Assembly (NCBI RefSeq): GCF_003837865.1 | Contig: NZ_RQIS01000005.1 | Span: 248,001-312,000 of the forward strand | DNA from: Paraburkholderia dinghuensis | Lineage (GTDB): Bacteria; Pseudomonadota; Gammaproteobacteria; Burkholderiales; Burkholderiaceae | Direction: 5' to 3' | DNA: 64,000 nt | Shown: piece after piece, positions 38,001 to 46,736 of the stretch | Layout of the letters: the number at the start of each line of letters is the position of its first letter | How positions within the stretch are numbered: the stretch's first letter is position 1 | Translations under genes and position numbers: made by a program | The notes under the pieces: model-generated | What the model saw: the letters and a program-made list of their open reading frames with translations, nothing else | What the model was told of the DNA's origin: nothing | Database searches by the model: none

Positions 38001-39787
38001 AGCTCTTCCGGCGTGCCGCCTGCGCGCCTTCGCGCAGCAGCTAAAACAGTCGGAGGCATCGGCCCGTCGTCGCCGGTTGTCTTGTCATCCGCCGCGTCAC
38101 CCGACTCACCGGTGTCCCCGGCCGACGCCTGCTCCGTGTCGCCGCTTGTGGCCCATCCTGCAGCGACGGCATGCTCGGCCTCACCCGGCGCGGGCGGCAC
38201 GACCGCCAGTGCGTCCGGCAGCGACACATAGAACGTCGTGCCCGCACCCTCGGTCGATTCCACCCACACGCGCCCGCCATGGCGCTCGACCACGCGCCGC
38301 ACGAGCGCAAGTCCGATGCCCTCACCCGGCGCGATATTGCCGTGCATGCGCTGAAACGCCTGAAAAAGCCGCGGCAGGGCGATTTCGGGAATACCTAGCC
38401 CGTTGTCGCGGACGTAGAAAATCTGCAGCGATTCGACGCCAGGCGGTGCGGACGCCGTGCCGATTTCGACTTGCCCATCGCGGGCGGGGTCCAGGTAGTT
38501 GAGCGCATTGCCGATCAGGTTCCCGAAAACCTGTTCGAGCGCCGTCGGATCGCCCCAGACATCGGGCAACGGACGCACACGCACCTGCGCGCCGCGCGAG
38601 CGGATCGAGCCGTGCATCGCATCGACGACGCGCTGCACCAGTTCCCCCACGTTGACGCGCTGCCGCCGGTACTCGACGCGCCCCACGCGCGCGAGGCGCA
38701 GGAGCGCGTCGATGATGTGCGACGCGCGCAGCACGGCGGTCTGCAAATACCGCAGCGCTTCGCCGATTTCCTCGTTGATGAGGTGCTCGACGCGCTCGCG
38801 CGCCTGCGGCGCGAGCGACGAGCGCGCGACCAGTTTGCGAAGGTCGTCGAAGGCATGGTGCAGCTCACGCGAAAAGCCCTGGAGATTGACGAGCGGCGCC
38901 CGCAGATCATGCGACACGCTGTGGATGAACATCTCGTTTTCCTGCGTCTGCTGCCACAGCGTTTCATTGATGCGCGCGAGCTGGTCCGCACGGCGCGCAA
39001 GGTCCGCCTGGAAGCCGATGCGCATACGCTCGGCTTCGATCAGACGCTGGCTGATCTGATGTAGCGTGAGGTCGAGTTGTGCGATTTCATCGTTGCCGCC
39101 CGTGAACGGCGCGAGCGGCTCGTTGCCCGCGATACGGCTCGCATTATCGGAGAGCGCGTTGAGCCGGCCGCGCACGCCGCGCGTGAAGAGCCACACCGAC
39201 AACGCGACCAGCACGATCGACCCCAACACGGCCGCCATCACGAGCGTCTGCTGGCGGGCACGCGCGGCTTCGGCCACCGTCACGCGCATGACATCGAGCC
39301 GCCGCTCCTCCGACTGGAACGACGTAATCTGCGCACGCACGTGGTCGAGGACGTCGGTGTCCGCGAGCAGGCGAAAGCGCTCGGTCAGTTCGTGGCGCCG
39401 CTTCGCGTGCAACAGGTCCTGCATCCGGTCCGACCACTGCCGGTAGTTCTCCACGGCCTGGCGGATCTGCACCGCGCGCTCCACCTGGCCGGGATTATCC
39501 GAGACGAGTTCGACGAGACGGTCGATGCGCTGATCGACGTCCATCCACATGGACTCCGGTGTCCTGAACTGGATGTCGCCGGCCACCACGGCCCCGCGCA
39601 GCCTCACCGACTCGATCAGGACCGGCTCGAGCACGCGCCCCGCCTGCGCGAGCACGTCCTGGCTGTGCTGACTGGCGCGATCCGCCGCTTGTGCATCGGC
39701 GTCGGCCTTCACGATGCCCGATAACAGCGTCAGTTCGAAAACGGCGGGAATCGCGATCAGCAGAAACCCTTTCGTCGTTAGTCGCAT
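37997..39787 (-). CDS. Membrane sensor histidine kinase (orphan)
   Basis: The 596-residue protein has a transmembrane helix at 7-25, a periplasmic sensor of about 155 residues (CHASE3-like helical), a second helix (about 181-202), a HAMP linker, then the kinase core. Phosphoacceptor His293 is in FIHSVSHDLRAPLVNLQGFSREL. The ATP-binding motifs are the N box (FGNLIGNALNYL), G1 (DNGLGIPE, Asp461) and G2 (GEGIGLALVRRVVERHGG). The C-terminus is a disordered Ala/Asp/Glu/Gly tail of about 65 residues. No response-regulator gene is adjacent, so it is an orphan kinase with an unknown signal and partner. Confidence 0.95.
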   Translation of the reverse strand: MRLTTKGFLLIAIPAVFELTLLSGIVKADADAQAADRASQHSQDVLAQAGRVLEPVLIESVRLRGAVVAGDIQFRTPESMWMDVDQRIDRLVELVSDNPGQVERAVQIRQAVENYRQWSDRMQDLLHAKRRHELTERFRLLADTDVLDHVRAQITSFQSEERRLDVMRVTVAEAARARQQTLVMAAVLGSIVLVALSVWLFTRGVRGRLNALSDNASRIAGNEPLAPFTGGNDEIAQLDLTLHQISQRLIEAERMRIGFQADLARRADQLARINETLWQQTQENEMFIHSVSHDLRAPLVNLQGFSRELHHAFDDLRKLVARSSLAPQARERVEHLINEEIGEALRYLQTAVLRASHIIDALLRLARVGRVEYRRQRVNVGELVQRVVDAMHGSIRSRGAQVRVRPLPDVWGDPTALEQVFGNLIGNALNYLDPARDGQVEIGTASAPPGVESLQIFYVRDNGLGIPEIALPRLFQAFQRMHGNIAPGEGIGLALVRRVVERHGGRVWVESTEGAGTTFYVSLPDALAVVPPAPGEAEHAVAAGWATSGDTEQASAGDTGESGDAADDKTTGDDGPMPPTVLAAARRRAGGTPEEL

Positions 39788-40092
39788 GCAATGAGCGGGT
39801 TCGGGGATCCCGGAAGGCGTAGTGACCAGGTCCGGCCATTATGTCGGCGTTTGCGCCCCATGTGGGTTCTGCGTGAGGGGGACGGGACCCGCTGCAGTCG
39901 CCTGCGCCCTCGGCATTTTTTCGATTTCCCGACATCGCATGATTTGAGAAAGGTAAATCGAAACAATCGCCCCGCTCTGGCGCATGACCTCACCATGTTC
40001 GCGCGTCGGCACAGGAATTGTGCTGACATGCCCCGCGCGCGACGCCCGTCGCGCATGATCATCGCCCGGAGACAACCCTCCGGCATCCGCCG

Positions 40093-40132
40093 CGGTGCAC
40101 GCACGCACCGACGCAATGCCATGCACCATGGT
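40093..40132 (+). promoter_or_regulatory. Candidate NtrC-like sites upstream of the ammonium transporter
   Basis: An inverted repeat CGGTGC (40093-40098) and GCACCG (40105-40110) is followed by ACCATGGT (40125-40132) inside a TGCACC half-site. NtrC sites are built on TGCAC/GTGCA halves. Both lie about 50-90 bases upstream of the predicted sigma-54 start, the usual place for an enhancer. Confidence 0.4.
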
Positions 40133-40157
40133 CCGCCTCACCGCTTTGGCGCAGCGC

Positions 40158-40172
40158 TGGCCCGTATCTTGC
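40158..40172 (+). promoter_or_regulatory. Sigma-54 promoter of the ammonium transporter gene
   Basis: TGGCCCGTATCTTGC matches the sigma-54 consensus TGGCACG-N4-TTGC with one A-to-C change at a position that tolerates C; GG and GC have the required ten-base spacing. Transcription would begin near 40184, about 28 bases before the start codon. Predicted regulation: nitrogen limitation through NtrC. Confidence 0.75.
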
Positions 40173-40211
40173 TCAGATCGCCCTCTTTTCGGGCAACCGC
40201 AGGACACAAGG

Positions 40212-41414
40212 ATGGAAAATCTCAAGACAGGCACCGACACGCTCTTTCTGCTGCTCGGCGCCGCCATGGTGCTCGCGATGCACGCGGGGTTCGCGTTCCT
40301 CGAACTCGGCACGGTGCGCAAAAAGAATCAGGTCAATGCGCTCGTGAAGATCCTCGTCGATTTTTCGGTTTCGACGATTGCCTACTTCTTCATTGGCTAC
40401 ACGATCGCCTACGGCGTGCAGTTCTTCTCGCACGCCGACGTGCTCGCGCAACACGACGGCTACGCCCTCGTGCGCTTCTTCTTCCTGCTCACTTTCGCGG
40501 CGGCGATCCCGGCGATCGTGTCGGGCGGCATCGCCGAGCGCTCGAAGTTCCATCCGCAGCTCTTCGCGACGTTCGTGCTCGTCGGGTTCATCTATCCGTT
40601 CTTCGAAGGCATCGTCTGGAACGGCCGGTTTGGCATTCAGAACGCCATCGCCCAGTTTTTCGGCGCACCGTTTCACGACTTCGCGGGCTCGGTGGTCGTG
40701 CATGCCTTCGGCGGCTGGGTGGCGTTGCCGGCCGTGATCCTGCTCGGCGCGCGCCACGGGCGCTATACGCGAGACGGGCGCATCGCCGCGCACCCGCCTT
40801 CGAGCATCCCGTTTCTCGCGCTCGGCGCGTGGATACTCGCGGTGGGCTGGTTCGGCTTCAACGTGATGAGCGCGCAGAGCATCGACAAGATCAGCGGCCT
40901 CGTGGCCGTCAACTCGCTCATGGCGATGGTGGGCGGCACGCTCGCCGCCTGGTTCGCGGGCCGCAACGACCCCGGCTTCACGTACAACGGACCGCTCGCG
41001 GGGCTCGTGGCCGTATGCGCCGGATCGGACATCATGCATCCGCTCGGCGCGCTCGTGACCGGCGCGATTGCGGGCGTGCTGTTCGTCTATATGTTCACGT
41101 GCGTGCAGAACCGCTGGCGCATCGACGACGTGCTCGGCGTGTGGCCGCTGCACGGCCTGTGCGGTGCGTGGGGCGGCATCGCGGCAGGGATCTTCGGCAT
41201 GCGCTGGGCGGGTGGCATCGGCGGTGTGTCGTTCTGGGCGCAGGTGGTGGGGACGCTCGGTGGCATCGCTGTAGCGACGCTCGGCGGGACGATCGTGTAC
41301 GGCGCGCTCAAGCGGGTGGTGGGACTGCGCCTCGATCAGGAAGAGGAGTACAACGGCGCCGATCTCTCCATTCACAAGATCACGTCGATGCCGGAGCGGG
41401 AAACCGTCGCCTGA
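40212..41414 (+). CDS. amtB: Ammonium transporter AmtB family
   Basis: About 400 residues from the ATG at 40212, eleven transmembrane helices. Amt proteins pass ammonium through a hydrophobic pore lined by a twin-histidine pair, here His164 (DFAGSVVVHAFGGWVALPA) and His314 (WPLHGLCGAWGGIAAGIFG). The family signatures FLELGTVRKKNQVN, SGGIAERSKFH and NSLMAMVGGTLAAWF are present. It lacks the cleaved signal seen in E. coli AmtB. It is preceded by a sigma-54 promoter match. The usual partner gene glnK is not adjacent on either side, so PII control must come from elsewhere. Confidence 0.96.
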   Translation: MENLKTGTDTLFLLLGAAMVLAMHAGFAFLELGTVRKKNQVNALVKILVDFSVSTIAYFFIGYTIAYGVQFFSHADVLAQHDGYALVRFFFLLTFAAAIPAIVSGGIAERSKFHPQLFATFVLVGFIYPFFEGIVWNGRFGIQNAIAQFFGAPFHDFAGSVVVHAFGGWVALPAVILLGARHGRYTRDGRIAAHPPSSIPFLALGAWILAVGWFGFNVMSAQSIDKISGLVAVNSLMAMVGGTLAAWFAGRNDPGFTYNGPLAGLVAVCAGSDIMHPLGALVTGAIAGVLFVYMFTCVQNRWRIDDVLGVWPLHGLCGAWGGIAAGIFGMRWAGGIGGVSFWAQVVGTLGGIAVATLGGTIVYGALKRVVGLRLDQEEEYNGADLSIHKITSMPERETVA

Positions 41415-41527
41415 GGCAATCGTCACTGACTTGCGGGTGGGCCGTCGCGGCATTGCGCGGCGGATCTACCCGTCTGCTGGGCGCTCGCAGACGGTTTGTC
41501 TCGCGTCTATAGGCGAAAAAAAGGGCG

Positions 41528-41706
41528 AAAAAAAGGCGTCACGCGTGAGCGTGACGCCTTAAAAGTTCTAGCCATTCCGAGGGCCGTGCTAGAACCTGAG
41601 AGACGAAATTCGACGGACACCGAGGCGGTGCTTCACCGAAATAATGCAAATTGCATATCTCATGGCGAATCAAAATCCCGCACAAAGCGAGACTCCGTCA
41701 AAACAT
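41528..41706 (-). ncRNA. Candidate minus-strand small RNA in the amtB-mdtA gap
   Basis: The minus strand has a 12-bp perfect stem (AAGGCGTCACGC with GCGTGACGCCTT, 41533-41560) followed by seven T, a textbook rho-independent terminator. Just upstream is a second perfect 8-bp hairpin (GTTCTAGC/GCTAGAAC, 41565-41595). Further upstream on the same strand is a TTGACG -35 (41736-41741), 17-base spacer, and AAAAAT -10 (41713-41718), giving an RNA of about 180 nt. No minus-strand protein gene accounts for the terminator. No credible reading frame fills it. A palindrome ATGCAAATTGCAT lies at 41644-41656. The rest of the 790-base gap (41415-42205) contains no recognisable gene. Confidence 0.45.
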
Positions 41707-42205
41707 GTTCGCATTTTTTACGCCTGAACTAGCCGCGTCAAGCGAAATCTCGCCAGAATACGCGATCCATCAAGCATAATTCATTTTTTCCCAATCACCC
41801 GCTATCCCCTCTTCCTTTCCGCGGCCCGGCACCCCTCGTAGATAACACCAGACGGTCTTGCGCCGACAAAATGACGGCGGCCCATGTAACGGCCGTAACG
41901 TCTCGAAAAATAGGCGACTGGACGCTGACGGAAGTGCCGACTAGCATCATGCTTTTTGGCTGCGCGACCAACGCGCCGCCTGCTCCCACTTCGGCTGCCC
42001 TCGTCCGCCACGCCACCCGCCGCCTCTTTCCAGCGCGCGCCCGATTGCTGTGGTATCTGACACCCACCTTGCACGTGACTCGCGTAGCATCGGCAACCCG
42101 CGGCGGCGCAGGCAGGCGCAGCCCATAGCGCCATAATCCTTACCCACGCGCGCGGCCCGCGCCCGTGTGAAACTGCACAACCCGACCGCTGTTACGACCT
42201 GACCG

Positions 42206-43594
42206 ATGGATCATCAAGAAAAGCACCCGGAACCGCCTCGTCGAGAAACGCCGCCCCGCGCGCCGCGCCGCCCGCGCGGCAAGCTGATTGCGCTCGCCGC
42301 CGTACTGATCGTCGCGGGTGTCGTGCTGGTGCGCTGGCACCCGTGGAACAAGGCGCTCCAGGGCACAGCCGGCGCCAGCGCTGCGAGTAGCGCAGGCGGC
42401 GCGAGCGCACGCCGCGGCGGGCCGGGTGCAATGGCCAACATGCCGCAACCCGTGAGCGTGGCGGCCGCCGCGCACGGCGACATGCCCATCGTCATCACGG
42501 CCCTCGGCACGGTCACGCCGCTCGCCGACGTTACGGTGCGCACGCAACTGTCCGGCACGCTGCAAAGCGTGAACTTTCAGGAAGGCCAGATGGTGAAACG
42601 CGGCGACGTGCTCGCCCAGATCGATCCGCGTCCGTACCAGATCTCGCTCGCGAACGCACAAGGCCAGCTCGCGCGCGACGAGGCGCTGCTCGCCACGGCG
42701 CGGCTCGACCTGAAGCGCTATCAAACGCTGCTCGCGCAGGACTCGATCGCGAGCCAGCAGGTGGATACCCAGGCGTCGCTCGTGAAGCAATACGAGGGCA
42801 CGGTGAAGTCCGATCAGGCGAACATCGACACCTTCAATCTCGACCTCACCTACGCGCGCATCACTGCGCCGGTTGCGGGCCGCGTCGGCCTGCGTCAGGT
42901 CGATCCGGGCAACTACGTGACCCCGGGCGACACCAACGGCATCGTCGTCCTCACCCAGTTGCAGCCGATCAGCGTCATTTTCACGACTTCCGAGGACAAC
43001 CTGCCGGCCATTCTCAAGCAGCTCCGCGCGGGCACGACGATGCCCGTCACAGCGTATGACCGCAGCAACACGACGCTGCTCGAGAACGGTCACCTGCAGA
43101 CCATCGACAACCAGATCGACACCACCACGGGCACAGTCAAGCTGCGCGCCAGTTTCCAGAACCCGGACGAGATGCTGTTCCCCAACCAGTTCGTGAACGC
43201 GCGTCTGCTCGTCGACACGATCCACGATGCTGTGATCGTGCCGACCTCGGCGGTGCTCAACGGGTCGCAAGGGCAGTACGTCTATGTCGTGAAGCCCGAC
43301 AACACCGTGACCGTGCGAATCGTGAAGGTTGGCCCCGTGAACGGCGAGCGCACCAGCATCGCCTCGGGACTCGACGCCGGCGAGCGCGTCGTGACGGACG
43401 GCTCGGACCGCCTGCGTGAAGGCTCGAAGATCACGATCCCCGCCGGGCATCCGCATGGCGCGTCGGGAGCCAGGGGCGCCCGGGGTGCTTCGGGTGCCTC
43501 GGCCCCACACGGCGCCTCGGGCGCACACCACGGCCATCGACAGGCTGCTTCTCAGCCCGCGTCTCAGCCCGCCGCGCAGAGCGGCGCGCAATAA
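42206..43594 (+). CDS. mdtA: RND efflux membrane-fusion protein MdtA
   Basis: The 462-residue periplasmic adaptor has an N-terminal membrane anchor (about 23-45, KLIALAAVLIVAGVVLVRW), a Gly/Ala-rich linker, then the HlyD-type fold: ITALGTVTPLADVTVRTQLSGTLQSVNFQEGQMVKRGDVLAQIDPRPYQISLANAQGQLARDEALLATARLDLKRYQTLLAQDSIASQQVDTQ, the lipoyl return strand ARITAPVAGRVGLRQVDPGNYV, and the beta-barrel. The C-terminus has a Gly/Ala/Ser/His tail (GASGARGARGASGASAPHGAS) absent from E. coli MdtA. It starts the mdtABC operon; mdtB begins six bases after its stop. Confidence 0.96.
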   Translation: MDHQEKHPEPPRRETPPRAPRRPRGKLIALAAVLIVAGVVLVRWHPWNKALQGTAGASAASSAGGASARRGGPGAMANMPQPVSVAAAAHGDMPIVITALGTVTPLADVTVRTQLSGTLQSVNFQEGQMVKRGDVLAQIDPRPYQISLANAQGQLARDEALLATARLDLKRYQTLLAQDSIASQQVDTQASLVKQYEGTVKSDQANIDTFNLDLTYARITAPVAGRVGLRQVDPGNYVTPGDTNGIVVLTQLQPISVIFTTSEDNLPAILKQLRAGTTMPVTAYDRSNTTLLENGHLQTIDNQIDTTTGTVKLRASFQNPDEMLFPNQFVNARLLVDTIHDAVIVPTSAVLNGSQGQYVYVVKPDNTVTVRIVKVGPVNGERTSIASGLDAGERVVTDGSDRLREGSKITIPAGHPHGASGARGARGASGASAPHGASGAHHGHRQAASQPASQPAAQSGAQ

Positions 43595-43600
43595 GCCAGC

Positions 43601-46600
43601 ATGAATCCTTCCCGCGTTTTTATCCTGCGGCCGGTCGGCACTGCCTTGCTGATGGCCGCGATCATGCTGGTCGGCCTCGTCGCGCTGCGTTTCTTGCCGC
43701 TGTCGGCCCTGCCCGAAGTGGACTACCCGACCATCCAGGTCCAGACCTTCTACCCGGGTGCGAGCCCGGACGTGATGACGTCGGCGGTGACCGCGCCGCT
43801 CGAACGCCAGTTCGGGCAGATGCCGTCGCTCAACCAGATGTCGTCGCAGAGTTCGGCGGGCTCGTCGGTGATCACGCTGCAGTTCAGCCTCGATCTGCCG
43901 CTCGACATCGCCGAACAGGAAGTGCAGGCCGCGATCAACGCAGCCGGCAACCTGCTGCCCTCCGACCTGCCCGCGCCGCCGATCTACGCGAAAGTGAATC
44001 CGGCCGACGCGCCGATCCTCACGCTCGCGATCACGTCGAAGACGCTGCCGCTCACGCAGATCCAGGATCTCGCGGACACGCGCCTCGCGCAGAAGATCTC
44101 GCAGGTGGCGGGCGTCGGTCTCGTGAGTCTCTCGGGTGGGCAGCGGCCCGCCGTGCGCATCCAGGCGAATCCGCGCGCGCTCGCGGCCTACGGGCTGAAT
44201 ATCGATGATCTGCGCACGACCATCTCGAACCTGAACGTCAACACGCCGAAGGGCAACTTCGACGGTCCGACACGCTCGTACACGATCAACGCAAACGACC
44301 AGCTGACCGACGCGAACGCCTACCAGAGCGCCGTGGTGGCCTATCGCAACGGCCGTCCGGTCATGCTCACGGACGTCGCGAACATCGTGCAGGGCGCCGA
44401 AAACACGAAGCTCGGCGCGTGGGTGGACGGCACGCCGGCGATCATCCTGAACGTGCAGCGCCAGCCGGGCGCGAACGTGATCCAGGTCGTGGACAACATC
44501 AAGGCGATCTTGCCGCAACTGCAGGAATCGCTGCCCTCGGCGCTCGACGTGCAGATCGTCACGGACCGCACGACGACCATTCGCGCCTCGGTGCGTGACG
44601 TCCAGTTCGAACTGCTGCTGTCGGTGGTGCTGGTCGTACTCGTGATGTACCTGTTCCTCGCGAACGTCTATGCCACGATAATTCCGAGCCTCTCGGTGCC
44701 GCTCTCGCTGATCGGCACGCTCGCCGTGATGTACCTGTGCGGCTTCTCGCTCGACAACCTCTCGCTCATGGCGCTCACGATCGCGACGGGCTTCGTCGTC
44801 GACGACGCCATCGTGATGATCGAAAACATCTCGCGCTACGTCGAGGACGGCGACAGCCCGCTCGAAGCGGCGCTCAAGGGTTCGAAGCAGATCGGCTTCA
44901 CGATCATCTCGCTCACGGTTTCGCTGATCGCGGTGCTGATTCCGCTGCTCTTCATGGGCGACGTGGTGGGTCGGCTCTTCCACGAATTCGCGATCACGCT
45001 TGCGGTGACGATCGTGATTTCGGCCGTGGTTTCGCTCACGCTCGTGCCGATGATGTGCGCGAAGATGCTGCGCCACACGCCGCCCCCCGAAAGCCACCGC
45101 TTCGAAGCGCGCGTCCACCAGTTCTTCGAATACGTGATCGACCGCTATGGCGTAGCGCTCCAGTGGGTGCTGAATCATCAGCGCCTCACCATGCTCGTAT
45201 TCCTCGCGACGCTCGTGCTCACGGGCCTGCTCTACGTGGTCGTGCCGAAAGGCTTCTTCCCCGTGCAGGACACCGGCGTGATCCAGGCGATCACACAAGC
45301 GCCGCAGTCGGTGTCGTATGGATCGATGGCCGACCGGCAACAGGCGCTCGCCGCGGAAATCCTGAAGAACGAGAACGTCGAAAGCCTGACCTCGTTCATC
45401 GGCGTGGACGGCACGAATATCACGCTGAACAGCGGCCGCATGCTGATCAACCTGAAGCCGCGCGACGATCGCGACGCGTCGGCGAGCGAGATCATCCGCG
45501 AGCTGCAGAAGAACGTCGCGCACATTCCCGGCGCGACGCTTTACATGCAGCCCGTGCAGGACCTCACGATCGATTCGACGGTGAGCCCGACGCAGTATCA
45601 GTTCATGCTCACGACGCCGAACATCCAGGACTTCACCACGTGGGTGCCGAAGCTCGTGCACCGGCTCGAACAGGTGCCCGAACTCGCCGACGTCGCGACC
45701 GACCTGCAGGACCAGGGCCAGTCGGTATTCGTCGAGATCGACCGCGCGAGCGCGGCGCGCTACGGCATCACGCCCGCGACCGTCGACAACGCGCTCTACG
45801 ACGCGTTCGGCCAGCGCATCATTTCGACGATCTTCACGCAGTCGAACCAGTACCGCGTGATCCTCGAAGCCGATCCGCAACTACAGCACTACACCGACGC
45901 GCTGAACGCGATCTACCTGCCCTCCTCGACCTCGACGTCGGGCCAGGTGCCGCTTTCGGCCATCGCGAAGTTCCATGAGCGTCCCGCGCCGCTGCTCGTC
46001 ACGCACCTCTCGCAATTCCCGGCCACGACCATCTCCTTCAACCTCGCACCCGGCGCCTCGCTCGGCGCGGCGGTGAAGGCGATCGAGCAGGCGGAGAAGG
46101 AAGTCGGGTTGCCGGCGTCGTTCCAGACGCGCTTCCAGGGCGCGGCGCTCGCGTTCCAGGCGTCGCTCTCGAATGAGCTTTTCCTGATCCTCGCGGCCAT
46201 CGTGACGATGTACATCGTGCTCGGCGTGCTCTACGAGAGCTTTATCCACCCGATCACGATTCTCTCGACGCTGCCATCGGCCGGCGTCGGTGCGTTGCTC
46301 GCTCTGATCCTGACCGGCCACGATCTCGACATCATCGGCATCATCGGCATCGTGCTGCTCATCGGCATCGTCAAGAAGAACGCGATCATGATGATCGACT
46401 TCGCGCTCGAAGCCGAGCGTCAGGAAGGCAAGCCGCCGCGCGAGGCGATCTATCAGGCGTGTCTGTTGCGCTTCCGCCCGATCATGATGACGACGATGGC
46501 GGCGCTCCTCGGCGCCCTGCCGCTCATTCTCGGCAGCGGCGCAGGCTCGGAGTTGCGCCGGCCCCTCGGCATCGCGATTGCCGGCGGCCTGATCGTGAGC

Positions 46601-46732
46601 CAAGCGCTCACGCTCTTCACGACGCCCGTGATCTACCTCGCGTTCGACTCGATCGCGCAGCGCGTGAGGAAGCGCTTCGGCGGCGGTTCGCCCACGTCCG
46701 GCGCGGCACCGACCCCCGACGCGGAGCAATGA
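43601..46732 (+). CDS. mdtB: RND multidrug pump subunit MdtB
   Basis: The 1043-residue resistance-nodulation-division transporter has the twelve-helix, two-porter-domain layout. N-terminus [47 protein letters not shown] is typical of MdtB. The proton-relay aspartates in helix 4 are within [28 protein letters not shown]; the C-terminal repeat has [22 protein letters not shown]. MdtB pairs with MdtC in a heterotrimer and exports bile salts, novobiocin and similar compounds in enterobacteria. The spectrum here is unknown. mdtC starts four bases downstream. Confidence 0.97.
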   Translation: MNPSRVFILRPVGTALLMAAIMLVGLVALRFLPLSALPEVDYPTIQVQTFYPGASPDVMTSAVTAPLERQFGQMPSLNQMSSQSSAGSSVITLQFSLDLPLDIAEQEVQAAINAAGNLLPSDLPAPPIYAKVNPADAPILTLAITSKTLPLTQIQDLADTRLAQKISQVAGVGLVSLSGGQRPAVRIQANPRALAAYGLNIDDLRTTISNLNVNTPKGNFDGPTRSYTINANDQLTDANAYQSAVVAYRNGRPVMLTDVANIVQGAENTKLGAWVDGTPAIILNVQRQPGANVIQVVDNIKAILPQLQESLPSALDVQIVTDRTTTIRASVRDVQFELLLSVVLVVLVMYLFLANVYATIIPSLSVPLSLIGTLAVMYLCGFSLDNLSLMALTIATGFVVDDAIVMIENISRYVEDGDSPLEAALKGSKQIGFTIISLTVSLIAVLIPLLFMGDVVGRLFHEFAITLAVTIVISAVVSLTLVPMMCAKMLRHTPPPESHRFEARVHQFFEYVIDRYGVALQWVLNHQRLTMLVFLATLVLTGLLYVVVPKGFFPVQDTGVIQAITQAPQSVSYGSMADRQQALAAEILKNENVESLTSFIGVDGTNITLNSGRMLINLKPRDDRDASASEIIRELQKNVAHIPGATLYMQPVQDLTIDSTVSPTQYQFMLTTPNIQDFTTWVPKLVHRLEQVPELADVATDLQDQGQSVFVEIDRASAARYGITPATVDNALYDAFGQRIISTIFTQSNQYRVILEADPQLQHYTDALNAIYLPSSTSTSGQVPLSAIAKFHERPAPLLVTHLSQFPATTISFNLAPGASLGAAVKAIEQAEKEVGLPASFQTRFQGAALAFQASLSNELFLILAAIVTMYIVLGVLYESFIHPITILSTLPSAGVGALLALILTGHDLDIIGIIGIVLLIGIVKKNAIMMIDFALEAERQEGKPPREAIYQACLLRFRPIMMTTMAALLGALPLILGSGAGSELRRPLGIAIAGGLIVSQALTLFTTPVIYLAFDSIAQRVRKRFGGGSPTSGAAPTPDAEQ

Positions 46733-46736
46733 CGCG

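Noticed and set aside
41802..42134. Minus-strand frame of 110 codons upstream of mdtA
   Set aside because: Cys/Arg/Ala-rich random composition, no ribosome-binding site, no domain; does not explain the terminator at 41533.
42140..45880. 1246-codon open frame antisense to mdtA/mdtB
   Set aside because: Protein is Arg/His/Asp/Val-rich with no domain, exactly what the antisense strand of high-GC RND genes produces.
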